64,000 nt of DNA from Paractinoplanes lichenicola. GTDB taxonomy: Bacteria; Actinomycetota; Actinomycetes; Mycobacteriales; Micromonosporaceae. This document shows, piece after piece, positions 24,885 to 33,288 of this stretch. The position numbers and the translations under genes are program-made. Under the pieces are notes generated by a model. The model saw only the letters and a program-made list of their open reading frames with translations, was not told the origin of the DNA and did not search any database. Positions within the stretch are counted from its first letter, which is position 1, and each line of letters starts with the position of its first letter. The DNA lies in the NCBI RefSeq assembly GCF_016785085.1, contig NZ_JAENHO010000004.1, positions 62,001 to 126,000 on the forward strand. The letters are read 5' to 3'.

Positions 24885-25928
24885 TCAGTGCACGGGCTGG
24901 ACGCGTTCCGCCGTCGGAGGTAGGGCGAGCGGCAGTCCGAGGGCCGCGAAATGTTCGGGTCCGATGAACGAGGTGACCTCGCACACCAGGGGGCCGCGCA
25001 GCGTGAGGACGTCGATCGACCAGGCCCGGAACTCGCCGCCGGGTTCGGAGCGCAGGTAGCCGCCGATCGCCGGTTGGCCGTTGGCGCTGATCGGCTCCGA
25101 ATGCCGCCATTCGCCGCAGCCGGTCAGTGGTACTTGGACGGCGAAGTCGGTGACCGCCGGCAGCCCCGAATACCAGTGTGGCAGTGGTGGCATGGACCAG
25201 GTGACGTCCTCGGTGAGCAGCGAGACCAGCAGGTCGGTGTCGCCCGCCTCGAGGGCACGCGAGTAGGTCGTCACCGCCTCGCGCAACTTCGCGTCGCCGA
25301 CCTGGCGCAGGGTCCGCTGCTGGCTCACCGGGGGCACGCGGGCCGACACCATCGTGCGGGCCCGGGCCAGTGCCGAGTTGACCGAGGTGGGGGAGGTGTC
25401 CATCATCGTGGCGATCTCGCCGGCCGAGAAGCCCAGCACGTCGAAGAGCACCAGCGCGGCCCGCTGGTTGCCCGGCAGGTGCTGGAGCATCGCGACGAAC
25501 GCGAGCTCGATCGCTTCGCGCTGCTCGTAGCGCGCTTCCGGCGTCGCGGTCCCCGAGCTCAGACCCAGGTCCCCGTACGGCCCGAGCCACGCGGTCTCGG
25601 CCGACGGGGCATCGTCGAGGACCGTGGACGTGCTGGCCGGCCCGAGATCCATGGGCAGTGCCCGCCGCGAGCGGGATTCGGCCGCGTCCAGGCAGACCCG
25701 GGTGGCGACGGTGTAGAGCCAGGACCGCAGCGAGCTGCGCCCCTCGAAGCCGGTCAGCCCGCGCCAGGCCCGCAGCAAGGCTTCCTGCAGGGCGTCCTCG
25801 GCGTCGTGGGCCGAACCGAGCATCCGATAGCAATGCGCGTGCAGCTCGCGGCGCAGCGGCTGAACGAGAGCGGCGAAGGCCTCCTCGTCGCCCGTCCGGG
25901 CACGGTCCAGAAAAATGTCTTGGCTCAC
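24885..25928 (-). CDS. ECF sigma factor with NTF2-like C-terminal domain (SigG/TIGR02960-like)
   Basis: This 347-aa sigma factor has region 2 (HAHCYRMLGSAHDAEDALQEALLRAWRGL), region 4 (VLGFSAGEIATMMDTSPTSVNSALARARTMV) and a SnoaL-like extension of about 130 residues. GTG 25928 is chosen because the family begins with SQDIFLDRARTGDE; a further GTG at 25958 would add ten residues. Relatives regulate stress or catabolic genes, often a neighbouring hydrolase. The divergent alpha/beta hydrolase gene starts 69 bp away. No anti-sigma gene is present. Confidence 0.92.
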   Translation of the reverse strand: MSQDIFLDRARTGDEEAFAALVQPLRRELHAHCYRMLGSAHDAEDALQEALLRAWRGLTGFEGRSSLRSWLYTVATRVCLDAAESRSRRALPMDLGPASTSTVLDDAPSAETAWLGPYGDLGLSSGTATPEARYEQREAIELAFVAMLQHLPGNQRAALVLFDVLGFSAGEIATMMDTSPTSVNSALARARTMVSARVPPVSQQRTLRQVGDAKLREAVTTYSRALEAGDTDLLVSLLTEDVTWSMPPLPHWYSGLPAVTDFAVQVPLTGCGEWRHSEPISANGQPAIGGYLRSEPGGEFRAWSIDVLTLRGPLVCEVTSFIGPEHFAALGLPLALPPTAERVQPVH

Positions 25929-25996
25929 CCGACGATTCTGCCCGGTCGCCGCCGTCACTACCCATGACGACCGTTCCGACCTGGGAGGACTTCCCG

Positions 25997-26794
25997 ATGA
26001 CCCACCTCAGCCGAACCGACGCCGACCTCTACTACGAGCTGCGCGGCGACGGACCCCTGGTGGTGCTGGCCGGGGCGCCGATGGCCGCCGGGGCCTTCGC
26101 CGCCCTGGCCGGCATGCTGGCGGCCGACCACAGCGTGCTGACCACCGACCCGCGCGGCATCGGCCGCAGCTCGGTGCGCGACCGGGACGCGCCGTCCACC
26201 CCGCGGGAGCGCGCGGCCGACCTGGCCGCCCTGATCGATCACGTCGGCCGGGGCCCGGCGAAGCTGGCGCTGGGTTCCAGCGGCGGGGCGGTCAGCGTGC
26301 TCGCCCTGGCCGAGCGGCATCCGGAGAGCGTGGATGCGGTGGTCGCGCACGAGCCGCCTCTGCTGGAGGTGCTGCCCGACCGCGAGGCCCTGTGGGCCGG
26401 CACCGAGGAGATGCTGGCGATCTTCGAGACCGGCGACCGGCTGGCCACGTTCCGCAAGTTCATGGAGGTCGCCAACCTGCGACTGCCGGACGAGGTGGTC
26501 GAGATGATGGCCGGTGGTGAGCCGTCCGAGCAGGAGCTGGCCGACGACGCCTTCCAGTATCGGAACATGTATCGCGGCACGGTCGGCTTCCGGCCCGACA
26601 TCGAGCGGCTGCTCTCGGTGCCGACGCGGGTGCTGATCGGCCTGGGCGAGGACTCGGCGGGCGAACTGTGTGACCGCTCGTCGCGCGCCTTGGCGGCGAT
26701 GCTCGGCCGCGAGCCGGTGATGTTCCCCGGTGGCCACATCGGCTTCGCCGAGGACCCGGCCGCCTTCGAGCCGGAGCTGCGCAAGCTGCTGTGA
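25997..26794 (+). CDS. alpha/beta hydrolase
   Basis: ATG 25997 is preferred because GGAGG lies 8 nt upstream; ATG 25964 is in frame but has no such site. The 265-aa protein has the early Gly-rich turn (VVLAGAPMAAGAF), the nucleophile elbow as GSSGGA (GxSxG), an acidic residue after strand 7 and the late His in FPGGHIGFAEDP. It should hydrolyse an ester or similar bond in the cytosol. Its divergent partner is an ECF sigma factor, which may control it. Confidence 0.88.
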   Translation: MTHLSRTDADLYYELRGDGPLVVLAGAPMAAGAFAALAGMLAADHSVLTTDPRGIGRSSVRDRDAPSTPRERAADLAALIDHVGRGPAKLALGSSGGAVSVLALAERHPESVDAVVAHEPPLLEVLPDREALWAGTEEMLAIFETGDRLATFRKFMEVANLRLPDEVVEMMAGGEPSEQELADDAFQYRNMYRGTVGFRPDIERLLSVPTRVLIGLGEDSAGELCDRSSRALAAMLGREPVMFPGGHIGFAEDPAAFEPELRKLL

Positions 26795-26881
26795 CGCCCG
26801 GGAGCCGGCCGGGCGTGGGCGGCGGAGCTCTGCGGGGAACACCGACATACCGTTGTCGCGCCGGCGTCCGAGAGTGGGCGC

Positions 26882-27280
26882 ATGACGGAGAGCACGAACC
26901 CCACGCCCAGTTCCCCCGCCCGGCACTCGCTCGACCTGTGGCTGACGATGTGGAACACCGACGGTGGCATCGCCCGGCAGATCTGCGCCGACGACTTCCG
27001 CATTCACTTCGCGGTGACCGAGCGCGACGGGTCGACCCCCGCGGACGACATCCGTACGGCGGAGGACTTTGCGAAGTATCTCGACTGGTGGCATGAGCAG
27101 AATCCGGGCGTCGTCTTCACGCGGATCGCCGACGCGATCGACGGCGAGCACGGCCGGTTGCTGTGGGACGTCGACGCGGCCGGCCGGCGCGCGGGTGGCG
27201 TCGACGTGTTCGACTTCGCCGGGGACGGCCGGATCCGGCGGGTCTGGTCCGTTGGCGGACAGCGGAGCATGCGGAGCTGA
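26882..27280 (+). CDS. NTF2-like protein (132 aa)
   Basis: This is a small SnoaL/NTF2-fold protein: HSLDLWLTMWNTDGGIARQICADDFRIHF, then AEDFAKYLDWWHEQNPGVVF and VDVFDFAGDGRIRRVWSV near the end. No catalytic residues can be assigned with confidence. The next gene, 35 bp on, encodes a WYL-type regulator, which may control it. Confidence 0.82.
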   Translation: MTESTNPTPSSPARHSLDLWLTMWNTDGGIARQICADDFRIHFAVTERDGSTPADDIRTAEDFAKYLDWWHEQNPGVVFTRIADAIDGEHGRLLWDVDAAGRRAGGVDVFDFAGDGRIRRVWSVGGQRSMRS

Positions 27281-27315
27281 CGTACGACACCGGACACGTT
27301 TGCCAGACTCGAGTG

Positions 27316-28031
27316 ATGAAGCGCGCCGAACGGCAGTACGCCCTGGTCGACCTGCTTCGTGGGGCGCGCCGGCCCTGGTCCGCCGCCCGGCTCGCCGGCG
27401 AGTTCGGAGTGTCGTCCCGCACCATCGAGCGCGACATCGGATCGCTCCAGCTGGCCGGGGTGCCCATCTACGCGGATCACGGGGCGGCCGGGGGCTACTC
27501 GATCCTTCGCGAGTACTCGCTGCCGCCGCTGAACCTGTCGGCCACCGAGTCGCTGGCGGTGCTCGCCGGGCTCGCCCTCCTGGATTCCTCGCCGTATCAG
27601 GGGGCGGCCCGTCGGGCCCGCGCCAAGATCGCCGCCGTCATGCAGGAGGAGCATCGCGCACCCGTGCAGGAGATGCTCGGGGCGATGCAGGTCATCGACG
27701 CCCGCCCCCTGACGGACGACGTGGTGCCGCTCGGGATCCTCTCCGATGTGATCGCGGCCCGGCGGGTGGTGCGGCTCACCTACCTGGGGGAGAACGAGGA
27801 CGGCGGGCCGGATCCCACCACCAGCACGGTCCGCGACGTCGAGACGATGGGACTTCTGCGCGCGGGGGACGCCTGGCTGCTCACGGGGTGGTGCCGGCTC
27901 GTGACGCGATCCGCGGCTTCCGCATCGAGCGAATCACCCGGCTCGAGATCCTGGGCGAGGTGCCGCCCCCGCGCGACCCGGCGTTGCTCGAGGCCGACCA
28001 GGCCCGGTGGCCGACCCGGAACCTCGCCTGA
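27316..28031 (+). pseudogene. WYL-domain (YafY-type) regulator with frameshift
   Basis: From ATG 27316 the protein reads as a DeoR-like HTH (MKRAERQYALVDLLRG, VSSRTIERDIGSLQLAGVPIYADHGAAGGYSI) followed by a WYL domain, up to AWLLTGWCRL at 27900. The frame then turns into nonsense. The expected WYL continuation (RDAIRGFRIERITRLEILGE) is found in the next frame, from 27900 to the stop at 28031. One base is missing near 27900/27901 (CTCGTG where CTCCGTG is expected). Either the gene is recently inactivated or this is a sequencing error. Read through, it would encode about 239 aa, short but complete for the family. Confidence 0.8.
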
Positions 28032-28186
28032 CTCGCCGCGGCCTACCCACCCGGAAGGGGTCCACCGACCGGCCTCCTCGGCCACCCGTTCTGCGCCACG
28101 ACCTGTCCGCTAGATCCACTTCCCGGATCGGCAGGCGACCGTTTCTTAGGGCAAGAAGCGAAATGAACGGGTATGAGAGGATTCTG

Positions 28187-28780
28187 ATGAACAAGCTCAC
28201 TCGCGCCCTCACCCTTGGCGGGTTCGGCGTTCTCACCGCCCTGACCGTGGGCATGGGTCCGGCTCAGGCCGCCCCGGCCGCGCCCGCGGCCCCGGAGAGC
28301 AAGGCCACGGCCAGCCACAACGTGTGGCGAGGCGAGAGTCAGGTCGTCGGCTTCTACCGGTCGTTGCGCGCCTGCCAGCTGGCCGGCGTCTACGGCGAGC
28401 GGAGCGGCGCCTGGGACGACTTCGACTGCACCCCCGTACGCTTCGGGCCTCGCCGGGGCGCCTGGGCCCTCGACGTCGCCGACTACGACAACTGGAACTC
28501 GTTCGGCTTCGGCCGGCCGTTCCAGGTCATCCGGGGCTTCCCGGCGCAGTTCCGGCCCGTCTGGGCCGGCCAGTTCCGGCAGGGACGCCCGGGCCAGTTC
28601 CGGTTCTTCCGTCCGGGCACGCACCGCAACGACTGGATGCGCGACCGGGACCGCCGTCACGGTGGCCGGGACCACGACGGCCGTGGCGGCCGGGACCGCA
28701 ACGACCGCAACGACCGCGGGGACCGGGGCAACGACCGTAACGACCGCGGGGACCGCAACGACCGCGGCAACCGGGGCTGA
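28187..28780 (+). CDS. secreted protein with Arg/Asn/Asp-rich repeat tail
   Basis: ATG 28187 has GAGAGG 6 nt upstream. Residues 1-30 form a signal peptide (MNKLTRALTLGGFGVLTALTVGMGPAQAAP). A middle domain with two Cys (RACQLAGVY, DFDCTPVRF) and FRP/QFR-rich sequence follows. The last about 45 residues are a low-complexity run of RND, RGD and GNRG units, encoded by short tandem DNA repeats. It is likely exported through Sec. The function is unknown; the charged tail may bind the cell wall or polyanions. A strong terminator follows. Confidence 0.78.
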   Translation: MNKLTRALTLGGFGVLTALTVGMGPAQAAPAAPAAPESKATASHNVWRGESQVVGFYRSLRACQLAGVYGERSGAWDDFDCTPVRFGPRRGAWALDVADYDNWNSFGFGRPFQVIRGFPAQFRPVWAGQFRQGRPGQFRFFRPGTHRNDWMRDRDRRHGGRDHDGRGGRDRNDRNDRGDRGNDRNDRGDRNDRGNRG

Positions 28781-28794
28781 CCTCACTACCCGTC

Positions 28795-28828
28795 GAACGC
28801 CCGGCTCCGCGACAGGAGCCGGGCGTTC
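28795..28828 (+). terminator. hairpin terminator
   Basis: A 14-bp perfect stem (GAACGCCCGGCTCC / GGAGCCGGGCGTTC) with a 6-nt loop lies 15 bp after the secreted-protein stop. Its core is shared with the terminator at 1594-1625. Confidence 0.85.
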
Positions 28829-28837
28829 GGGCCGTTA

Positions 28838-28855
28838 GTTGCATGCGCGTTCTAT
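28838..28855 (+). promoter_or_regulatory. shared box upstream of the MarR gene
   Basis: GTTGCA-TG-CGCG-TTC-TAT lies 39 bp before ATG 28894. It matches 14 of 18 positions with GTTGCA-CA-CGCG-CTA-TAT on the minus strand upstream of the old yellow enzyme gene (30531-30548). It could be the MarR protein's binding site. Confidence 0.4.
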
Positions 28856-28893
28856 CCGTGTCGGCTGATATTCTCGCGGCGAGGTGAAGCACG

Positions 28894-29337
28894 ATGGGGA
28901 TTTCTGACGACGCGGTCGAGGTGCGGGCCCAGGGCTGGCGCCGGCTGGCCGCCCTGCACGGTTTCATCGAGTCGGCTTTGGAGCGTGAGCTGCAGGCCGA
29001 GCATCAGCTCTCGGTCGTCGAATACACCGTGCTCGACGCGCTGAACCGGCAGGACGGCTGGCACATGCGGATGCAGCAGCTGGCCCGCGCGGCCGCGCTG
29101 TCGGGCAGTGCGACCACGCGGCTCGTCAACCGCCTCGAGGACCGGGGCCTGCTGACGCGCATCCTGTGCGCCGACGATCGCCGCGGCATCTACACCGAGC
29201 TGACCGCGGCCGGGCAGAGCCTGCTGGAGCAGTCCCGGCCCACCCACGACCGGGTGCTCGAGCGGCTTCTCGACGAGGCGGAGGAGGTGCCCGAGCTGCG
29301 AGGCCTCGCGCGCCTGTTCCAGGCCGCGGTCGCCTAG
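28894..29337 (+). CDS. MarR-family regulator
   Basis: The 147-aa winged-helix protein contains LSVVEYTVLDALNRQDGWHMRMQQLARAAALSGSATTRLVNRLEDRGLLTR (wHTH) and the wing ADDRRGIYTELT. ATG 28894 has GAGGTGA upstream. The downstream convergent gene encodes an old yellow enzyme; both share an upstream sequence box, so control of that enzyme is plausible. The last 29 bp form the first unit of a 45-bp tandem repeat. Confidence 0.92.
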   Translation: MGISDDAVEVRAQGWRRLAALHGFIESALERELQAEHQLSVVEYTVLDALNRQDGWHMRMQQLARAAALSGSATTRLVNRLEDRGLLTRILCADDRRGIYTELTAAGQSLLEQSRPTHDRVLERLLDEAEEVPELRGLARLFQAAVA

Positions 29338-29443
29338 CGGAAGCCGAGGCGAGCGCGCCTGTTCCGGGCCGCGGTCGCCAAGCGGAAGCCGAGCCGAGCG
29401 CGCCTGTTTCAAGCCGCGGTCGCCTGACGGAAGCCGCGGCGGT
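29309..29443. repeat. 45-bp tandem repeat x3 across two gene ends
   Basis: Units begin CGCGCCTGTT at 29309, 29354 and 29399, exactly 45 bp apart, with a few substitutions. The first unit holds the MarR C-terminus and stop. The third holds, antisense, the last residues and stop of the old yellow enzyme. Between them there is only repeat. Confidence 0.9.
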
Positions 29444-30500
29444 AGGGCGCGGGAACGGGCGGTGTCGCGCCGACGGCCTGGGCCGCGCGGATCGGGAAGT
29501 TGGGGTCGCGCAGCATCTCGCGGCCGACCAGCACGACGTCGGCCTGCTCGGTGAGCAGGATGTGCTCGGCCTGCCGGGCCTCGGTGATCAGCCCGACCGC
29601 GCCGACCGGAAGCTTGCTGCCCGCGCGGACCGCCGTGGCGAACGGAACCTGATAGCCCGGCCCGGCCGGGATCGCCGCCGGCACGTTGCCGCCGGTGGAG
29701 ACGTCGACGAGGTCGACGCCGCGCTCACCCAGCCATGAGGCCACCTGCACGGTCTCGTCGGACGTGACGCCCCCGTCGGCCCAGTCCGTCGCGGACAGCC
29801 GGACGGCCAGCACGACCGACTCGCCCGCCTCGTGCCGGACCGCGTCGACGATCTCGAGCAGGAGCCGGGCCCGGTTCTCCAGCGGGCCGCCGTACGCGTC
29901 GGTCCGGTGGTTGCTCATCGGCGACAGGAACTCGTGCACCAGGTAGCCGTGGGCGCCGTGGATCTCCAGCAGCTCGAAGCCGGCCTCGACCGCCCGCCGC
30001 GCCGCCGCCGCGAAGGCCCGGACGACCTCGGCGATGCCCTGCTCGTCGAGCTCGCGCGGGACCCGCAGGCCGGGGAACGCGACGGCCGACGGGCCGACGG
30101 TCTCCCAGCCGCCCGCGTCGAGCGGGATGCTGCCGTCGGTCTGCTCGGTGCCCCACTCGGGCCAGGCGCTGGCCTTGCGTCCGGCGTGGGCCAGCTGGAT
30201 GCCCGCGACGGCGCCCTGCGACCGCATGAACCGCACGATCGGGGCCAGCGCGTCCCGCTGCTCGTCGTTCCACAGGCCGAGGTCCTTGGGCGAGATCCGT
30301 CCCTCGGGAACGACGCCGGTCGCCTCGACGATGACCACGCCGGCGCCGCCCCGCGCCAGCGCACCGAGGTGCACGAGGTGCCAGTCGGTGGCGACGCCGT
30401 CGTGCTCCTCCACGGCGTACTGGCACATCGGCGGGACCCAGATCCGGTTGCGGATCTGGATCCCGCGCAACGTGATGGGCTCGAAGAGTCGCTGCGACAT
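29409..30500 (-). CDS. NADH:flavin oxidoreductase, old yellow enzyme family (YqjM/XenA-like)
   Basis: The 363-aa FMN TIM barrel begins RLFEPITLRGIQIRNRIWVPPMCQY, with the Cys of the YqjM class in PPMCQY. It has QLAHAGRKAS, the substrate-binding HGAHGYLVHEFLSP (His-x-x-His) and the phosphate site at VGREMLRDPNFP. It reduces activated C=C bonds of enones, nitro compounds or maleimides with NAD(P)H. ATG 30500 lies downstream of a region with repeated GTGCAAC boxes. The C-terminus is encoded by a repeat shared with the MarR gene. Confidence 0.95.
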   Translation of the reverse strand: MSQRLFEPITLRGIQIRNRIWVPPMCQYAVEEHDGVATDWHLVHLGALARGGAGVVIVEATGVVPEGRISPKDLGLWNDEQRDALAPIVRFMRSQGAVAGIQLAHAGRKASAWPEWGTEQTDGSIPLDAGGWETVGPSAVAFPGLRVPRELDEQGIAEVVRAFAAAARRAVEAGFELLEIHGAHGYLVHEFLSPMSNHRTDAYGGPLENRARLLLEIVDAVRHEAGESVVLAVRLSATDWADGGVTSDETVQVASWLGERGVDLVDVSTGGNVPAAIPAGPGYQVPFATAVRAGSKLPVGAVGLITEARQAEHILLTEQADVVLVGREMLRDPNFPIRAAQAVGATPPVPAPYRRGFRQATAA

Positions 30501-30530
30501 GTGGCCTCCCGCCGGTTAGTGCATTCGCCG

Positions 30531-30570
30531 ATATAGCGCGTGTGCAACATTACTATAGGGCGGGTGCAAC
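30531..30570 (-). promoter_or_regulatory. repeated GTTGCAC boxes upstream of old yellow enzyme
   Basis: GTGCAAC occurs at 30542-30548 and 30564-30570, 22 bp apart (two DNA turns), around an AT-rich core. On the minus strand these read GTTGCAC and lead towards ATG 30500. The 30531-30548 copy resembles the box before the MarR gene. Confidence 0.45.
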
Positions 30571-30587
30571 TATTGCAGGCGCAGGGT

Positions 30588-31757
30588 TCACAGCAGCTTC
30601 TCGATCAGGGCGGCCGCCCGGTCGGCGCCGCCCTCCGCGCGGACCTGCTGCTTGATCTCGGCGCAGCGGGCACGCACGACCGGGTCCGAGGTCAGGGTCA
30701 GCAGGTGGTCGCGCAGCTCGGCGGCCGTGACCGTCGCGAGGTCGATCGTGCGGCCGATGCCCAGGGCGGCCAGCTGCTCGGCGTTCTGGAACTGGTCGGC
30801 CGCCTGCGGCGCGGCGATCATCGGGACGCCGCAGGAGAGGCCCTCGCTGGCGCCGCCCATGCCCGCGTGGGTCAGGAAGGCGTCCGCCTGCTCGAGGATC
30901 GCCAGCTGCGGGACCCAGGAGCGCACCTCGATCGAGGAAGGCACCTCGCCCAGTTCGGCCGGGTCGACGCGGTCGCCGATCTGCAGCACGGTGTGCCAGC
31001 CCGGGAGGTCGCCGAACGCCTCGACGCAGCGGCGATAGAAGCCGGGGTGGTTGGTGAAGGCCGAGCCCAGCGAGACGAGCAGCACCCGGTCGGCCCCGGC
31101 GGGGCGGCTCCAGGTGCCCTGGGCCGAGCGGTCGCCGAAGACCGGGCCGACGAAGTCGAAGACGGCCGGGTCGACGCGGCCGGCGTGGGGCTGCAGGGCG
31201 CGGGGGATGAGCACCAGGCCGCGCTCGGGGCGGCCCTGGAACGCCAGGCTGTCGCGGGTGGCGGAGCCCTCAGCGGTCAGCCACTCGGTGAATCGCGTGT
31301 AGTAGCCGGCGCCGCGCGGGTCGGCCCGCATGCCGTCGATCATCGGGGCCATCTCCTGCTCGTAGCCGTCCCAGGCCACGTACGTGGGGGAGAGCTGGAC
31401 GGCAGGGATGCCCCACTGCTCGCCCAGCAGCCGGGCTGGGGCGCCGGCGATGTCGTAGAGGAACAGGTCGGGGCGATCCCCGGCGTACGCGTCGCGCAGT
31501 TGCGGCAGCATGGCGATCGCGTCGTCGAGGAAGAGCGTGAGCTGGTCGATCGCGTCGCCGTTCCACTCGTCGTCATTGGTCGGCAGTCTCGACCCGTACG
31601 GCTTGAGCTCGGCCCCGGTGTTCGCGACCGGCTCGGCGAAGCGCGGGTCGTTGGCGTAGGTGACCCGGTGCCCGCGGGCCACGAGCGTGCGGATGACCTC
31701 GGCGCTCGGGTTGACGTGACCGTGGAACGGGATGCTGACCATCGCGATGTGAGCCAT
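30588..31757 (-). CDS. MGT-family glycosyltransferase (macrolide glycosyltransferase-like)
   Basis: This 389-aa GT1/GT-B enzyme has the N-terminal acceptor motif HIAMVSIPFHGHVNPSAEVIRTLVARGHRVTY with the catalytic His of FHGHVNP. Its C-terminal nucleotide-sugar site contains VRSWVPQLAILEQADAFLTHAGMGGASEGLSCGVPMIAAPQAADQFQNA. This is the OleD/MgtA group that glucosylates macrolides or other aglycones. ATG 31757 is set by the conserved MAHIAMVSIPFHGH start. The divergent TetR gene and two operator palindromes suggest induction by a toxic substrate. Confidence 0.93.
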   Translation of the reverse strand: MAHIAMVSIPFHGHVNPSAEVIRTLVARGHRVTYANDPRFAEPVANTGAELKPYGSRLPTNDDEWNGDAIDQLTLFLDDAIAMLPQLRDAYAGDRPDLFLYDIAGAPARLLGEQWGIPAVQLSPTYVAWDGYEQEMAPMIDGMRADPRGAGYYTRFTEWLTAEGSATRDSLAFQGRPERGLVLIPRALQPHAGRVDPAVFDFVGPVFGDRSAQGTWSRPAGADRVLLVSLGSAFTNHPGFYRRCVEAFGDLPGWHTVLQIGDRVDPAELGEVPSSIEVRSWVPQLAILEQADAFLTHAGMGGASEGLSCGVPMIAAPQAADQFQNAEQLAALGIGRTIDLATVTAAELRDHLLTLTSDPVVRARCAEIKQQVRAEGGADRAAALIEKLL

Positions 31758-31760
31758 GTG

Positions 31761-31777
31761 CGAGACGCTACGTCTCG
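31761..31777. promoter_or_regulatory. operator palindrome 1 (CGAGACG-CTA-CGTCTCG)
   Basis: This perfect 7-bp dyad with a 3-bp spacer lies 3 bp upstream of the glycosyltransferase ATG. It shares the GAGACG core with the larger palindrome at 31794-31811, so both are likely bound by the divergent TetR. Confidence 0.7.
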
Positions 31778-31793
31778 TCTCGTTCATTCGTCA

Positions 31794-31811
31794 AGACGAG
31801 ACGTCTCGTCT
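31794..31811. promoter_or_regulatory. operator palindrome 2 (18-bp perfect)
   Basis: AGACGAGACGTCTCGTCT is a perfect 18-bp palindrome in the divergent region. It lies just upstream of two overlapping TAGGAT -10-like boxes (31816-31826). GTG 31833 of the TetR gene follows at a distance that suggests a leaderless mRNA. Confidence 0.75.
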
Positions 31812-31832
31812 CGCATAGGATAGGATGGGCTC

Positions 31833-32402
31833 GTGCCCGATGCCGCCCGCCGTAACGAGCAGTCCCGCCGCGCGATCCTCGACGCGGCGCTGGCCCTGCT
31901 GGCCGAGACCGACTACGCCAAGGTGACGATCGAGGCGATCGCCGCCCGGGCCGGGGTCGGCAAGCAGACGATCTATCGCTGGTGGCGGCGCAAGGGCGAG
32001 GTCGTGCTGGAGGCGCTGACCGGGGAGGCGACGCCGGTCGTGCTGCCCGACAGCGGGGATCTCGAGGCCGACCTGCGCGAGCTCGTCCGGGCCACGGTGG
32101 CCGAGTTCGCCGACCCACGGCTGTCCGCCACCACCCGGGCCCTGACCGTCGAGATGCTCTCCGACGACGACCTCGCGGGCCAGGTGCGCGACCGGCTGCT
32201 GCGGCCCCAGCTCGACGCCGTACGGGATCGGCTCGCCGCGGCGCGCGAGCGCGGTCAGATCCGTACGGGGGCCGATTTGGACGTGGCCGTCGAGCTGATC
32301 TTCGGGCCGATCTTCCACCGCTGGCAGCTGCGCACCGGGCCGCTCACCGAGGAGTACGCGGACGGGCTGGTCGACCACGTGCTGGCGGCCGTGCGACCGT
32401 GA
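31833..32402 (+). CDS. TetR-family regulator, divergent from glycosyltransferase
   Basis: The 189-aa protein has an HTH in residues about 8-55 (EQSRRAILDAALALLAETDYAKVTIEAIAARAGVGKQTIYRWW). The C-terminal domain is the TetR C-11/AcrR type. Its likely operators are the GAGACG palindromes at 31761-31811. The LLM oxidoreductase gene starts 5 bp after its stop, so the two form a unit. Confidence 0.92.
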   Translation: MPDAARRNEQSRRAILDAALALLAETDYAKVTIEAIAARAGVGKQTIYRWWRRKGEVVLEALTGEATPVVLPDSGDLEADLRELVRATVAEFADPRLSATTRALTVEMLSDDDLAGQVRDRLLRPQLDAVRDRLAAARERGQIRTGADLDVAVELIFGPIFHRWQLRTGPLTEEYADGLVDHVLAAVRP

Positions 32403-32406
32403 CGGC

Positions 32407-33288
32407 ATGCGACTTTCCATCTGGCCCGGCGCCGGGCAGAGCTACGCGGCCGTCCTCGAGCAGGCGCGGCATGCCGAGGAGACCGGCTGGGACGGCGTCT
32501 GGTTCGCCGACCATTTCATGCCCAATGTGGGCCCCGGCGAGGACGACACCGGGCCGGTCCTCGAATGCGGCTCGGTCGTGGCGGCGCTGGCGGCGGCCGT
32601 GCCCCGGGTGCGGATCGGCACGCTCGTCTACGGCATCACCTACCGGCACCCGGCCGTGCTGGCGAACATGGCCGCGACCGTCGACCAGATCAGCGACGGC
32701 CGGTTCGTGCTCGGCGTCGGCGCCGGCTGGCAGCTCAACGAGCACGAGCAGTACGGGATCGAGCTGGGCTCGCTCAAGGTGCGGATCGACCGGTTCGAGG
32801 AGGCGCTGCGGATCCTCGACGGGCTGCTGCGAACGCCCCGCACGACGGTGCACGGCGACCACTATCGGGTGACCGGCGCGGTCAACGAGCCCAAGCCGGT
32901 GCAGCAGCCCCTGCCGCTGATGATCGGGGCCAAGGGCGAGAAGCGGATGCTGCGGATCGTGGCCGAGCGGGCCGACGAGTGGAACTGCTGGGGGCGGCCG
33001 GAGTTCGTCGCGCACAAGTCGGCCGTGCTCGACCAGCACTGCGCGGACCTCGGGCGCGACCCGAAGACGATCGCGCGGACCGGTCAGGCCCTGACCGTCG
33101 TCGACGGGCCGCTGCCGGCGGACGCGCCCCACGTGATCGGCGGGTCGCCGGCCAAACTGGCCGACGACATCGCCGCGTACGCGGGGAACGGTCTGGACGA
33201 GCTGATCGTGCCGGACGCCCTGCTCGGCGAGGGCGCGGCCCGGCTCAAGGCGATGGACGCGATCCGGTCGATCGTCAGTGACCTGTGA
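32407..33288 (+). CDS. LLM-class F420-dependent oxidoreductase (TIGR03560-like)
   Basis: This 293-aa luciferase-like TIM barrel has WDGVWFADHFMPNVG, VRIGTLVYGITYRHPAVLANMAATVDQISDGRFVLGVGAGWQ and the LPLMIGAKGEKRMLRIVAERADEWN segment. It matches the F420-dependent TIGR03560 group. It is cotranscribed with the TetR 5 bp upstream, so its expression likely follows the same inducer as the glycosyltransferase. Its last 14 bp overlap the convergent gene ending at 33275. Confidence 0.9.
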   Translation: MRLSIWPGAGQSYAAVLEQARHAEETGWDGVWFADHFMPNVGPGEDDTGPVLECGSVVAALAAAVPRVRIGTLVYGITYRHPAVLANMAATVDQISDGRFVLGVGAGWQLNEHEQYGIELGSLKVRIDRFEEALRILDGLLRTPRTTVHGDHYRVTGAVNEPKPVQQPLPLMIGAKGEKRMLRIVAERADEWNCWGRPEFVAHKSAVLDQHCADLGRDPKTIARTGQALTVVDGPLPADAPHVIGGSPAKLADDIAAYAGNGLDELIVPDALLGEGAARLKAMDAIRSIVSDL

